Notes under the pieces: model-generated | What the model saw: only the letters and a program-made list of their open reading frames with translations | Told to the model about the DNA's origin: nothing | Database searches by the model: none | Part shown: positions 43,288 to 53,911 of the stretch, piece after piece | How the letters are laid out: each line of letters begins with the position of its first letter | Position numbering within the stretch: position 1 is the stretch's first letter | Position numbers and translations under genes: made by a program | Assembly: GCA_022711765.1 (NCBI GenBank) | Contig: JAKLEB010000001.1 | Coordinates: forward strand, 1,842,694 to 1,906,693 | From: Candidatus Krumholzibacteriota bacterium | GTDB lineage: Bacteria; Krumholzibacteriota; Krumholzibacteriia; LZORAL124-64-63 | Length of the DNA: 64,000 bases | Direction of reading: 5' to 3'

Positions 43288-44427
43288 ATGATTCCCTGCC
43301 CACGGGTCTTGTTGATCGGCGCCGCCCACCGCAACGCGGGCAAGACGGAGTTCGCCTGCGAGGTGATCCGGCGCCAGGCGGCGGCGCGCCGGGTCGTCGG
43401 GGTCAAGGTCACCACGATCAGCGAGCGCGAGGGCCTGTGTCCGCGGGGCGGCGAGGGCTGCGGCGTCTGCGGCTCGCTCACGGGCGAATTCTGCGTCACC
43501 GAGGAGCTGCGGCCGGACCTGGCCAAGGACACGTCCCGGCTGCTGCGCGCCGGCGCCGCCCAGGTGCTGTGGCTGCGCGTGCGCCAGCCGCACCTCGCCG
43601 AGGGTCTCACCGCGACGCTCGCCCGCATCCCGCCGGATGCGCTGATCGTCTGCGAGTCGAACTCCGCCCGACGCGTGATCGAACCCGGGCTGTTCCTCGT
43701 CCTGCGGCGCGCGGACGACCCATCGCTGAAGCCGTCCAGCGCGACCGTGGCGCACCTCGCGGATCGCGTCGTGAGGTTCCACGGCGACCGGTGGGACCTC
43801 GCGCCGGACCGCGTCGTCCCCGCGGGCGACCGCTGGGTGCTGCAACCCGAGGCGACCGCGGTGATCCTCGCGGGTGGCGAGAGCCGGCGCATGGGCACCG
43901 ACAAGAGCCTGTGCGACGCCGGCGGCCGTCCGCTCATCGCCCACATCGCGGCTCAACTCGACTACTTCCCCGAGCGACTGATCGGGGCCTCGGCGGCGGA
44001 CCGGTTCGCGTTCCTCGGTCTGCCCGTCGTGCCCGACCGCGAGCCGGGCCGGGGACCGCTCATGGGCATCCTGTCCTGCGTGGAGCGCGCCGCGTACGAC
44101 CTGAGCTTCGTGACCGCCTGCGACATCCCGCACCTGGACTCCGCGTTCGTCCTCGGTCTGCTCGCGCAGGCTGGCGAGGTGGACATCGTGCTGCCGCGTC
44201 TGCCCGACGGTCGGACCGAGCCCCTGCTCGCCGTCTACCGCAAGACGATCATCCCGGCGGCCGAAGCGGCCCTCCGGGACGGCCAGCGCCGGATCGTCTC
44301 CCTGCTCGACCACGTCCGGGTCCGCTTCGTGCCCTTCGGACCCCCGGCCTGGTACCGGAATCTCAATTCACCGCACGACTTGGCGACCTGGCGCCGCGAT
44401 CTCGCGGGACCGAGCGAATCCGCTTGA
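43288..44427 (+). CDS. MobB-like P-loop protein fused to MobA molybdenum cofactor guanylyltransferase
   Basis: 379 residues. Residues 1-185: a P-loop domain (LIGAAHRNAGKTEF) resembling MobB, with a Cys-rich stretch (CPRGGEGCGVCGS) that could bind metal. Residues 190-370: MobA, with VILAGGESRRMGTDKS (GTP binding) and VTACDIPHLD. It would attach GMP to the pterin cofactor to form the bis-MGD form needed by formate dehydrogenase, whose gene follows 117 bp downstream. The ATG has no strong ribosome site. Confidence 0.88.
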   Translation: MIPCPRVLLIGAAHRNAGKTEFACEVIRRQAAARRVVGVKVTTISEREGLCPRGGEGCGVCGSLTGEFCVTEELRPDLAKDTSRLLRAGAAQVLWLRVRQPHLAEGLTATLARIPPDALIVCESNSARRVIEPGLFLVLRRADDPSLKPSSATVAHLADRVVRFHGDRWDLAPDRVVPAGDRWVLQPEATAVILAGGESRRMGTDKSLCDAGGRPLIAHIAAQLDYFPERLIGASAADRFAFLGLPVVPDREPGRGPLMGILSCVERAAYDLSFVTACDIPHLDSAFVLGLLAQAGEVDIVLPRLPDGRTEPLLAVYRKTIIPAAEAALRDGQRRIVSLLDHVRVRFVPFGPPAWYRNLNSPHDLATWRRDLAGPSESA

Positions 44428-44544
44428 TCAGACCGTGTCCAGATACTTCCTTTGTCCGGTCCCACCGCACTCGGCCCGTTGGTTGTTAATCAAATAACGT
44501 CAACAGGCCGACCTGGATCGCGGGAGACCGAAGGAGGAGACGTC

Positions 44545-47241
44545 GTGCAGTTGACGGTCGACGGGCGGAAGATCGACGCGGTGGCCGGCCAGACGGTGCT
44601 GGAGGCTGCGCGCGCCGCGGGGATCTACATCCCGGCGCTGTGCTACCATCCGAAGACCGGCAAGGCGGGGCGTTGCCGCGCCTGCGTGGTCGAGATCGAG
44701 GGGATGCGCGGCCTCAAGGAAGCCTGCGCCCAGGAAGTCCGCGACGGGATGGTGGTCCACACCGACACGGACAGGGTGCAGCAGACCCGCCGCCTGGTGG
44801 TCGACCTGCTCCTCGCCGAGGGTCACCACAATTGCATCTCGTGCCAGGCCAACGGCACGTGCGAGCTCCAGGAGATGGCCTACCGCATCGGGGTCGAGCG
44901 GCCGGCGTTCCTGATCGAGACCGAGCCGGCGCCGCTCGACGTCTCCTCCGAGGGGATCGTCCGCGAGGCCGACAAGTGCATCCAGTGCGGCCGCTGCGTG
45001 CTCGCCTGCCAGAACCACGTGGTCAACGAGGTCCTCGCCTTCGGTTACCGCGGCAGCCACGCCGCGGTGGTCTGCGACGACGACCGGCCGATGGGCGAGT
45101 CCTCCTGCGTCCTGTGCGGCGAGTGCGTCCAGGTCTGCCCGGTCGGCGCGCTCGTGCTCAAGCAGCCCCGCGAGGCCAAGGTGCGCCCGAGCGAGACGGT
45201 CGCGACCAAGGTCACCTGCCCGTTCTGCGGCGTGGGGTGCCAGATCGATCTGCACACCAAGGACAATCGCTACGTGTTCGCCATGGCCCACGAGGGCCAG
45301 TGGCTCAAGCAGCCCAATCGCGGCAGTCTCTGCGTCAAGGGCCGCTTCGGCCTCGACTTCATCGACGCCCCTGATCGCCTGCGCACGCCGCTCGTGCGCA
45401 AGGACGGGGAGCTCGTCGAGGCGAGCTGGGACGAGGCCCTGGACCTGGTGGCGGCGGGCCTGAAGCAGGCCAAGGATAAGTACGGCCCCGACTCCGTGGG
45501 CTTCTTCACGTCGGCCAAGGTGACGAACGAGGAGAACTACGCCCTCGGTCGCCTGGCGAGGGCGGTGATCGGCACCAACAACATCGACCACTGTGCCCGT
45601 CTCTGACACAGCTCCACCGTGGCCGGTCTGGCCACGACGCTCGGTTCCGGCGCGATGACCAACAGCCTGGAGGAGGTCCTCGAGGCCAAGGTCATCCTCG
45701 TCATCGGCTCGAACACCACCTGGAACCACCCGGTCTTCGGCTCGCTGCTCAAGCAGGCGGTCAAGCTCCGCGGCGCGAAGCTCATCGTCTGCGATCCGCG
45801 CCGGATCGACCTCGTGGACTTCGCGGACATCTGGCTGCAGCAACGGAACGGCTCGGACGTCGCCCTGCTCATGGGCCTGCAGCACATCATCCTGCGCGAG
45901 GGCTGGGAAGCGGCGCAGTACATCAAGGAGCGCACCGAAGGTTACGACGAATACCTCAAGGCGCTCGAGTTCTACACGCCCGCCAAGGTGGCGGAGCTGA
46001 CCGGGGTCGCGCCGGACGATCTCCTCGCCGCGGCGAAGCTCTTCGCCACGTCCGGCGTCGGCGCGCTCTACTACTGCATGGGCATCACGCAGCACAGCCA
46101 CGGCGTGGACAACGTCAAGGCGTGCGTCAACCTGCAGCTGATCACCGGCAACCTCGGCGTCGCGGGCGGCGGCGTGAACCCTCTGCGCGGCCAGAACAAC
46201 GTGCAGGGCGCCTGCGACATGGGCGGTCTGCCCAACGTCTTCACGGGCTACCAGCCGGTGACCAATCCCGCGGCGGTCGAGAAGTTCTCGAAGTACTGGC
46301 GGGCGCCGCTCTCGGACAAGGTCGGCCTGACGCTGACGCAGATGGTCCCCGCCGCCGGCGACTCGATCCGCGCCCTCTACATCCTCGGCGAGAACCCGCT
46401 GGTGTCGGACCCTAACCTCCACCACGTCGAGGAGTGCCTCGCGAAGCTCGACTTCCTGGTGGTGCAGGACATCTTCCTGACCGAGACCGCGAAGCTCGCC
46501 GACGTGGTGTTGCCCGGCGTGTCCTTCGCCGAGAAGCTCGGCACGATCTCCAACACCGAGCGCCGGGTGCAGCTCACGCAGCCGGCGATCAAGCCGACCG
46601 GGAGCGTGCGGCAGGACTACGAGATCATCGCCGACGTCGCGGCCCGGTTCGGCCACGAGTTCCCCCGTACGCCCGAGGCCCTGTTCCAGGAGATCCGCGA
46701 TCTGACGCCGGCCTACGCCGGCCTGACCTACGAGCGGATCCGCGAGGTGGGCATCCAGTGGCCGTGTCCGGCGGTGGACCACCCCGGCACGCGGTTCCTG
46801 CACTCCGGCAAGTTCGCGCGGGGCCTCGCCCTCCTCTCCCCCCTCGCGTACCGGCCGCCGGCAGAGGTGCCTGACGGAGACTTCGACCTCGTGCTCAGCA
46901 CGGGCCGCATCCTCGAGCACTTCCACACCGGCAGCATGACGCGCCGGTCCCGGCTCCTCGACGTCCTGGTCGAGGCCGGGCACGTCGAGCTGCATCCCGA
47001 CGACGCGACGCGATACGGCGTCGCCGACGGCGACCGGGTCGCGGTCTCGACCCGCCGCGGCCGCATCGAGACCACGGCCCTGGTCACCGATCGCGTGGCC
47101 CCGGGCTCGATCTTCGTGCCGTTCCACTTCGCCGAGGCGGCCGCCAACGTGTTGACCAACGACGTGCTCGATCCCGTGGCGAAGATCCCGGAGTACAAGG
47201 TGTGCGCGGCGAGCCTGGAGCGCGTGGGCAGCGGACGCTGA
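44545..47241 (+). CDS. fdhA: Selenocysteine-containing NAD-linked formate dehydrogenase, catalytic subunit
   Basis: 898 residues reading TGA 45604-45606 as Sec354. GTG start 44545 with AAGGAGGA 6 nt upstream. N-terminal NuoG-like part: 2Fe-2S (C33, C44, C47, C61), His-Cys 4Fe-4S (HNCISCQANGTC), then ferredoxin motifs CIQCGRCVLAC and CVLCGECVQVCP. From 220: molybdopterin oxidoreductase with CPFCGVGCQ and GSLCVKG for a 4Fe-4S cluster, then HCARL-Sec-HSSTVAGL, the canonical FdhF active-site segment. The C-terminal domain resembles a dinucleotide-binding fold. W or Mo bis-MGD is the metal site. A SECIS hairpin follows the TGA. The neighbouring NuoEF-like gene, OFA-family transporter and MobAB fit formate metabolism. 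CO2 reduction or formate oxidation cannot be told apart. Confidence 0.95.
45604..45606 (+). other. Selenocysteine codon (in-frame TGA) of fdhA
   Basis: The TGA sits exactly where FDH enzymes carry Cys or Sec (HCAR-L-x-HS), and the frame continues in conserved FDH sequence on both sides. Treating it as a stop would split one enzyme into two meaningless halves. It implies that selA, selB, selC and selD exist elsewhere in the genome. Confidence 0.93.
45618..45636 (+). other. Bacterial SECIS element of fdhA
   Basis: CGTGGCC, loop GGTCT, GGCCACG: a perfect 7-bp stem. It starts 11 nt after the TGA, with the loop 18 nt after it. The E. coli fdhF SECIS has an AGGUCU loop at nearly the same distance. 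The loop G-U is the contact site for SelB. Confidence 0.9.
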
Positions 47242-47259
47242 ACCAGAGGTGGCAGGACG

Positions 47260-48999
<1,740 letters not shown>

Positions 49000-49050
49000 A
49001 GGGTCCCGCCGCGCTCGCTCGCGGGCACGCAACCGGAGGATGGTTTGCCG

Positions 49051-49431
49051 ATGACGAACCAAGCGAAGATCCTGGTGATCGACGACGATCCGGATATCCA
49101 CGAGATCTGCCGTCTCGTTCTCGAACCGCAGGGTTACGCCGTCGCGGTCGCCTCGTCCGGCGCCGACGGCCGCGCCGCCATGGCTGCCGACCCGGCCGAC
49201 CTCGTCGTCCTCGACGTGATGATGGAAGAAGCCGACGCGGGATTCCAGACGGCCCAGTGGCTGGCCGAGAAGTTCCCCGCCGTGCCGGTCCTCATGCTGT
49301 CCAGCATCGCCGACGCCGCGGACAGCCTGTTCGACACGGGCACGCTCAAGCTCGCCGATCTCGTCAACAAGCCGATCGCACCGCGGGCCCTGGTCGAGAC
49401 AGTGCGGAGGCTGCTCGCCGCGCGCCCGTGA
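49051..49431 (+). CDS. Single-domain response regulator
   Basis: 126 residues. Receiver domain with VIDDDPD (acidic pocket), VLDVMMEE (phospho-Asp), a Ser switch in LSS and NKP (Lys). No output domain, CheY-like. Start ATG 49051 lies 11 nt after GGAGG (49035-49039); a TTG at 49045 is the alternative with better spacing. It follows the FDH subunits by about 50 bp. It may be the partner of the cytoplasmic kinase fusion at 40849-43248, as both lack membrane or DNA-binding domains; this is inference from proximity. Confidence 0.9.
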   Translation: MTNQAKILVIDDDPDIHEICRLVLEPQGYAVAVASSGADGRAAMAADPADLVVLDVMMEEADAGFQTAQWLAEKFPAVPVLMLSSIADAADSLFDTGTLKLADLVNKPIAPRALVETVRRLLAARP

Positions 49432-49522
49432 ACCAGCCGGGGGCTGGCCGTCGCGCCGGCGACGCCCGCTGCCCCCCGCGCCGCCACCGCGACCGGATCG
49501 GTCGCGACCCAAGGAGCCTGAC

Positions 49523-50011
49523 ATGGACGTTCACAAGGTGCTCGAGTACGCCCTGGACCGCGAACGCGAAGGATACGTGTTCTTCAGCGACCACGCAGCG
49601 TCCGCGAAGCACGCCGCGGTCGCCGGCGTCTTCAAGCGGCTGGCCGCCGAGGAGCAGGCCCACATCCACTACGTCGAATCGCTGATCGCCGCTCTGGCGA
49701 GCGGCGCCGCGGTGGCGAGCCCGCCGGTCGCCGAGGAGGACCGCCGCTTCTTCAGCGAGCGCGCCGCGTCGGAGATGATCGAGCAGACGACGAGCGAGGC
49801 GATGGTGCCCGATTTGCCGGTCCTGCGCATGGCCTACCTGATCGAGCGCGACCTCGCCGAGTTCTACGCCGACCTCGCGCCGAAGGCGACGGGGGCGGCG
49901 CACGACGCGCTGGTGAAGCTCGCCCGCTGGGAGCGCGAGCACGAGCGGCTGTTTCGGACGCTCCACGACCGCGTCTTCGCCGAGTATTCCAACATGCCGT
50001 GGGGCGGCTGA
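49523..50011 (+). CDS. Rubrerythrin-like ferritin-family protein
   Basis: 162 residues of a four-helix bundle with di-iron ligand patterns: EREGYVFFSDHA (helix 1), EEQAHIHYVE (ExxH helix 2), IERDLAEFYAD (helix 3) and EREHERLFR (helix 4). It lacks the C-terminal rubredoxin domain of full rubrerythrin. In anaerobes such proteins reduce peroxide or protect Fe-S enzymes. Ribosome site AAGGAG 8 nt upstream. It stands between the FDH cluster and the OFA-family transporter. Confidence 0.87.
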   Translation: MDVHKVLEYALDREREGYVFFSDHAASAKHAAVAGVFKRLAAEEQAHIHYVESLIAALASGAAVASPPVAEEDRRFFSERAASEMIEQTTSEAMVPDLPVLRMAYLIERDLAEFYADLAPKATGAAHDALVKLARWEREHERLFRTLHDRVFAEYSNMPWGG

Positions 50012-50060
50012 GCGATCCCGTCGCGGGCGGCCGGAGGGCGAGCCTGCGCTTGTTTAGATT

Positions 50061-50090
50061 TTGACAATTGCCGGGCAAACCTACCAGATT
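50061..50090 (+). promoter_or_regulatory. Candidate promoter for the OFA transporter
   Basis: TTGACA (50061-50066, six of six) in an A+T-rich patch, with an 18-bp spacer to CAGATT (50085-50090, weak -10). A small inverted repeat TTGCC-G-GGCAA (50068-50078) lies between the boxes and might bind a regulator. Confidence 0.35.
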
Positions 50091-50170
50091 TGGGCGGTTA
50101 GCCGCGGCCAACAGCCGAATCGACTCGTAGGTTTCAACGGAATGCGGGTCTTGGCGACCGGAGGTATTCG

Positions 50171-51445
50171 ATGTCTCAGCAGAATCAAGGGAACCGGTGG
50201 CTCATCGCGATCATGGGCACCGTCCTGCAGCTCGTCCTCGGAACGGTGTACGCGTGGAGCTTCTTCCAGAAGCCCATCATGGCCCAGTTCGGCTGGACGA
50301 ACCAGCAGGTCATGTGGATCTTCAGCATGGCGATCTGCTTCCTCGGTCTCGCCGCGGCGTGGGGCGGGATGAACCTGCCCAAGTACGGCCCCAAGAAGCT
50401 GGCCACGCTCGGCGTCATCCTGTACGGCGCCGGCTACCTGATCGGCTCCTGGGCGATGACGATGAAGAGCCTGCCGATCTTCTACCTCGGCTACGGTGTC
50501 GTCGGCGGCATCGGCCTCGGCCTCGGCTACGTCACACCGGTCGCCACGGCCGCGAAGTGGTTCCCCGACAAGAAGGGGTTCATCACCGGCATGGTCGTCA
50601 TGGGCTTCGGCCTGGGCGCGCTCATCATGTCGAAGATCATCGCGCCCGCCGTGATGTCGATGGTCGACAACCAGATCATCGTGTCGTTCGTCTACATCGG
50701 CGTCATCCTCCTGATCCTCGGGCTGCCGGCGGCCTTGTGCATGAAGAACCCGCCGGCGGGTTACGTGCCGGCCGGCTTCACGCCGCCGGTCCAGAGCGCC
50801 GCCAGCAAGTCCTCCGAAGACGCCATGACGGCCAGGTCCGCGATCCTGTCCGGCAAGTTCGCCCGGATGTGGCTGATCTTCTTCTTCAACATCACGGCCG
50901 GCATCATGTTCATCGGCCTGCAGTCGCCGATGCTGCAGGACATCCTCAAGACGAAGAACCCGACCATGGACACGGCCGCCCTGGCCGCCGCCGGCGCGAC
51001 GCTGATCGCGATCAGCTCCCTGTTCAACGGCATCGGCCGGTTCTTCTGGGGCGGCACGTCGGACCGGATCGGCCGGATCCAGACGTTCCGCCTGATCCTG
51101 GGTTCCCAGGTGATCGTCTTCGCCGCCTTGACCATGATCGGCAGCCCGTGGCTCTTCGGGATCCTGGTCTGCTACGTGCTGCTCTGCTACGGCGGCGGCT
51201 TCGGCACCATGCCGTCGTTCGTCCTCGACGTGTTCGGCGCGCGGTTGATGCCGGTCGTGTACGGCACCATCCTGACCGCGTGGTCGGCGGGCGGCATCGT
51301 CGGCCCGCAGATCGCATCCTTCATCAGGGACCGTTTCCCCGAGAGCGCCGGGACCTACACGTTCACCACGGGCGCGATCATCCTGGCTCTGGGCGTCATC
51401 TTCGCGTTCACGCTCAACAACAAGCCGCTGGCCGAGAAGGCCTGA
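50171..51445 (+). CDS. OFA-family MFS transporter (oxalate/formate antiporter type)
   Basis: 424 residues with 12 membrane helices. Characteristic OFA motifs: LVLGTVYAWSFFQKP in helix 1, GGIGLGLGYVTPVATAAKWFPDKKGFITG in two adjoining blocks near helix 4, and a central loop with GRFFWGGTSDRIGR. Substrate is a carboxylate; formate or oxalate is favoured because formate dehydrogenase lies upstream. Start ATG 50171 with GGAGGT about 10 nt upstream. Followed by a strong hairpin terminator. Confidence 0.9.
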   Translation: MSQQNQGNRWLIAIMGTVLQLVLGTVYAWSFFQKPIMAQFGWTNQQVMWIFSMAICFLGLAAAWGGMNLPKYGPKKLATLGVILYGAGYLIGSWAMTMKSLPIFYLGYGVVGGIGLGLGYVTPVATAAKWFPDKKGFITGMVVMGFGLGALIMSKIIAPAVMSMVDNQIIVSFVYIGVILLILGLPAALCMKNPPAGYVPAGFTPPVQSAASKSSEDAMTARSAILSGKFARMWLIFFFNITAGIMFIGLQSPMLQDILKTKNPTMDTAALAAAGATLIAISSLFNGIGRFFWGGTSDRIGRIQTFRLILGSQVIVFAALTMIGSPWLFGILVCYVLLCYGGGFGTMPSFVLDVFGARLMPVVYGTILTAWSAGGIVGPQIASFIRDRFPESAGTYTFTTGAIILALGVIFAFTLNNKPLAEKA

Positions 51446-51451
51446 CCCTGG

Positions 51452-51486
51452 CGGCCGGGTGTCGGATTCGCTCCGGCACCCGGCCG
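51452..51486 (+). terminator. Strong hairpin terminator after the OFA transporter
   Basis: CGGCCGGGTGTCGG, 7-nt loop, CCGGCACCCGGCCG: a 14-bp stem with a single G-U pair, starting 6 bp after the stop codon. TTCCC follows rather than a long U-tract, as often in very GC-rich genomes. Confidence 0.6.
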
Positions 51487-51623
51487 TTCCCGCCGGCTTC
51501 CGCCCCGCTCGCAGGCCGCGGCCATGTCTTCTCGCCATGCCGGCTCCCCTCTGCTAACCTGGGTCACCGCGGATCGCGCGGTCACCGGGTGACGGACCTG
51601 CCTCGGGAGGAGACGCGGCTCTC

Positions 51624-52703
51624 ATGGATCTCCCCACAGTGATGTTCTACGGGAATCCCGTACGCGCTTGGCTCATCGCTCTCGCGATCGCGGTCGTGCT
51701 GACGCTGGCGGCGAAGGTCGTCGTCTACGCGGTCATCCGGCGGCTGCGCAGACTCGCCGACCGCACGGAGAACCAGGTCGACGACCTCGTGATCGGCGTC
51801 CTCGAGCGGACGAAGCTCTTCCTGCTGTCCGTGCTCGCCGTGTACGCCGGAGCGTCGAGCCTGGTCCTGCCGCCCCGCCTGGGCACCTGGATCGGGACGA
51901 TCGCGGTGTTCGCCCTGCTGCTGCAGGCCGGCTTCTGGGCGGACCGCCTCATCAACCTGCTGATCCTGAAGTACCAGGAGAAGAACCTGGAGACCGACGC
52001 CGGCCGCGTCACGACGATGCGCGCGACGGGGTTCCTGGTGCGCCTCGTGGTCTTCAGCGTGATCGCGCTGATGGCGCTCGACAACGTGCCCGGCCTCGAC
52101 ATCACGACCCTGATCGCCGGCCTGGGCGTGGGCGGCATCGCCGTCGCCCTCGCGCTGCAGAACGTCCTCGGCGACCTGTTCGCCTCGCTGTCCATCGCGC
52201 TCGACAAGCCGTTCGTCATCGGCGACTTCATCGTCCTGGACACCTTCTCCGGCACGGTCGAGCAGATCGGCCTGAAGACGACCCGGGTGCGCAGCATCTC
52301 CGGAGAGCAGCTGATCTTCTCGAACAACGATCTGCTCGCCAGCCGCATCCGCAACTTCAGGCGGATGACCGAGCGGCGGTCGGTCTTCAACTTCGGCGTG
52401 ACCTACCAGACGTCGCCCGAGAAGCTCGCCGCCATCCCGGTCATGCTCCGGGAGATCATCGCGGCGCAGCCGAACACGCGGTTCGATCGGGCCCATTTCA
52501 AGGGCTTCGCCCCGTCGTCGCTGGATTTCGAGGCGGTGTACTTCGTGCTGCAAGCGGAATACGGCGTCTTCATGGACGTCCAGCAGGCGATCAACCTGGA
52601 CATCTGCCGCCGGTTCGCCGCCGAGGGCATCGAGTTCGCCTACCCGACGCAGACGGTCTACGTGCGGCGCGGGGCGAGCGGCGAGCCGGCCCGCGACGCC
52701 TGA
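51624..52703 (+). CDS. MscS-family mechanosensitive channel
   Basis: 359 residues. Several N-terminal membrane helices, then the pore helix and beta domain: GLGVGGIAVALALQNVLGDL (Ala/Gly-rich TM3 motif), FASLSIALDKPFVIGDFI, then VLDTFSGTVEQIGLKTTRVR and NNDLL. It releases small solutes on osmotic down-shock. A perfect inverted repeat GTCACC-G-GGTGAC (51581-51593) lies about 30 bp before ATG 51624, and GGGAGGAG provides the ribosome site. Confidence 0.92.
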   Translation: MDLPTVMFYGNPVRAWLIALAIAVVLTLAAKVVVYAVIRRLRRLADRTENQVDDLVIGVLERTKLFLLSVLAVYAGASSLVLPPRLGTWIGTIAVFALLLQAGFWADRLINLLILKYQEKNLETDAGRVTTMRATGFLVRLVVFSVIALMALDNVPGLDITTLIAGLGVGGIAVALALQNVLGDLFASLSIALDKPFVIGDFIVLDTFSGTVEQIGLKTTRVRSISGEQLIFSNNDLLASRIRNFRRMTERRSVFNFGVTYQTSPEKLAAIPVMLREIIAAQPNTRFDRAHFKGFAPSSLDFEAVYFVLQAEYGVFMDVQQAINLDICRRFAAEGIEFAYPTQTVYVRRGASGEPARDA

Positions 52704-53023
52704 CACGCGACCGGAACGGGATCGCGCCCGGCGATCAGTCCGCTCGCGCCGCGTCCCGCGGCGCGATGGCGTCGCCCGCCCATGGCGCACCCCCACGAGA
52801 TCCTACTATTGAACCATGATATTCGCTGGCCAAAATGCCGCTGGTCGCCAGGGGTCCGGAGCGGGGATCCGGCCCGGGGCCGGCGTGGGTTCCCGGCCGA
52901 TAATCCTCAAGGGGCCCGTCCTGGTTGACGATAGCGAGGTCGACGCAGCGAGGCACCCGCGCTGTGATCGCGTCGCACCAGGCTTCGGCAGGATCATCGG
53001 GTGTAAAGGACAGTCGTACAGGC
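52704..53023. other. 320-bp gap between mscS and motA
   Basis: It contains the hairpin at 52744-52766, a 15-bp palindrome CCGGCCC-G-GGGCCGG (52869-52883) and a -10-like GATAAT (52899-52904) with no good -35. No coding signal found. Confidence 0.4.
52744..52766 (+). terminator. Hairpin terminator after mscS
   Basis: TCGCGCCGCG, 3-nt loop TCC, CGCGGCGCGA: a perfect 10-bp stem about 40 bp after the mscS stop. No U-tract follows. Confidence 0.45.
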
Positions 53024-53887
53024 ATGCTGGCCATCATCGGAGCCCTTGTCGTCATCCTGTCCGTCATCGGTGGGTATGCGTTCACCCACGGTCCATTCAG
53101 CGTCCTCTTCCAGCCGGCTGAGCTGATCATCATCCTCGGCGCCGCGATCGGGACCATCCTGCTCGGCACGCCGCCCAAGGTGCTGCGGCACTTGACGCGC
53201 GCGATTCCGATCGTCTTCAAGGGTTCGCCGTACACCAAGGACACGTACCTCGAGTTGCTCATGATGCAGTTCGAGGTCTTCTCCAAGGTCCGCAAGGGCG
53301 GGCTCCTCGCGATGGAGGAGGACGTCGGCGATCCGTACGGCAGTCCGACGTTCAAGAACTACCCCAGGTTCATCCGCAACCAGATGGCGGTCCTCTTCTT
53401 CTGCGATTCGATGAAGCTCCTCATCGACGGCACGGACGTCGCCGAGGTCGACCACATCATGCAGTCCGACCTGTCGACCCTGCAGGAGGAGGGCGCGCTG
53501 CCGGCCGGCGTCCTCCAGAAAGTCGGCGATGCCCTGCCTGGACTCGGGATCGTGGCCGCCGTGCTCGGCATCATCGTGACGATGCAGAAGCTGGACGGGC
53601 CGCCGGAGGAGCTGGGTCAGCACGTGGCCGCGGCCCTCGTCGGCACGTTCCTCGGCATCCTCGTGTCGTACGGGTTCTTCCAGCCCCTTGGCGCCGCGGT
53701 CGAAGCGCTCGCCCGCGACGAGCACAAGTACCTCCAGTGCATGATGGTGGGGCTGAGCAGTTCGACCGTCGGCTCGTCGCCGCGCGCGTCCGTCGAGCAG
53801 GCGCGGCGGGTGATCTACGCCGCCGACCGGCCGTCCACCGAGGAGCTCGCGGCAGCCATCAACCAGATCAAGGCGACCAGCGACTAG
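53024..53887 (+). CDS. motA: Flagellar motor stator protein MotA
   Basis: 287 residues from ATG 53024, which begins the conserved MLAIIGALVVILSVIGGYAF; an upstream in-frame ATG at 52925 is rejected because the extension is not MotA-like. Four membrane helices; the cytoplasmic loop holds the charged residues that contact FliG; PGLGIVAAVLGIIVTM and VGTFLGILVSYGF form helices 3-4 with the proton-channel prolines. It works with MotB from the next gene (24 nt gap). No other flagellar gene lies in the window. Confidence 0.93.
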   Translation: MLAIIGALVVILSVIGGYAFTHGPFSVLFQPAELIIILGAAIGTILLGTPPKVLRHLTRAIPIVFKGSPYTKDTYLELLMMQFEVFSKVRKGGLLAMEEDVGDPYGSPTFKNYPRFIRNQMAVLFFCDSMKLLIDGTDVAEVDHIMQSDLSTLQEEGALPAGVLQKVGDALPGLGIVAAVLGIIVTMQKLDGPPEELGQHVAAALVGTFLGILVSYGFFQPLGAAVEALARDEHKYLQCMMVGLSSSTVGSSPRASVEQARRVIYAADRPSTEELAAAINQIKATSD

Positions 53888-53911
53888 TCCGCGTGGTGAG
53901 GGTCGGAACCG

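Noticed and set aside
44481..44506. FNR-like or ModE-like site in the AT-rich patch before fdhA
   Set aside because: Only one half-site can be recognised; the dyad breaks at the central positions, so no operator is called.
45619..47241. Separate gene starting at GTG 45619 (back half of FDH)
   Set aside because: It would begin inside the active-site segment, directly after the Sec codon and within the SECIS stem. The upstream frame is continuous with it, so one selenoprotein is the better reading.
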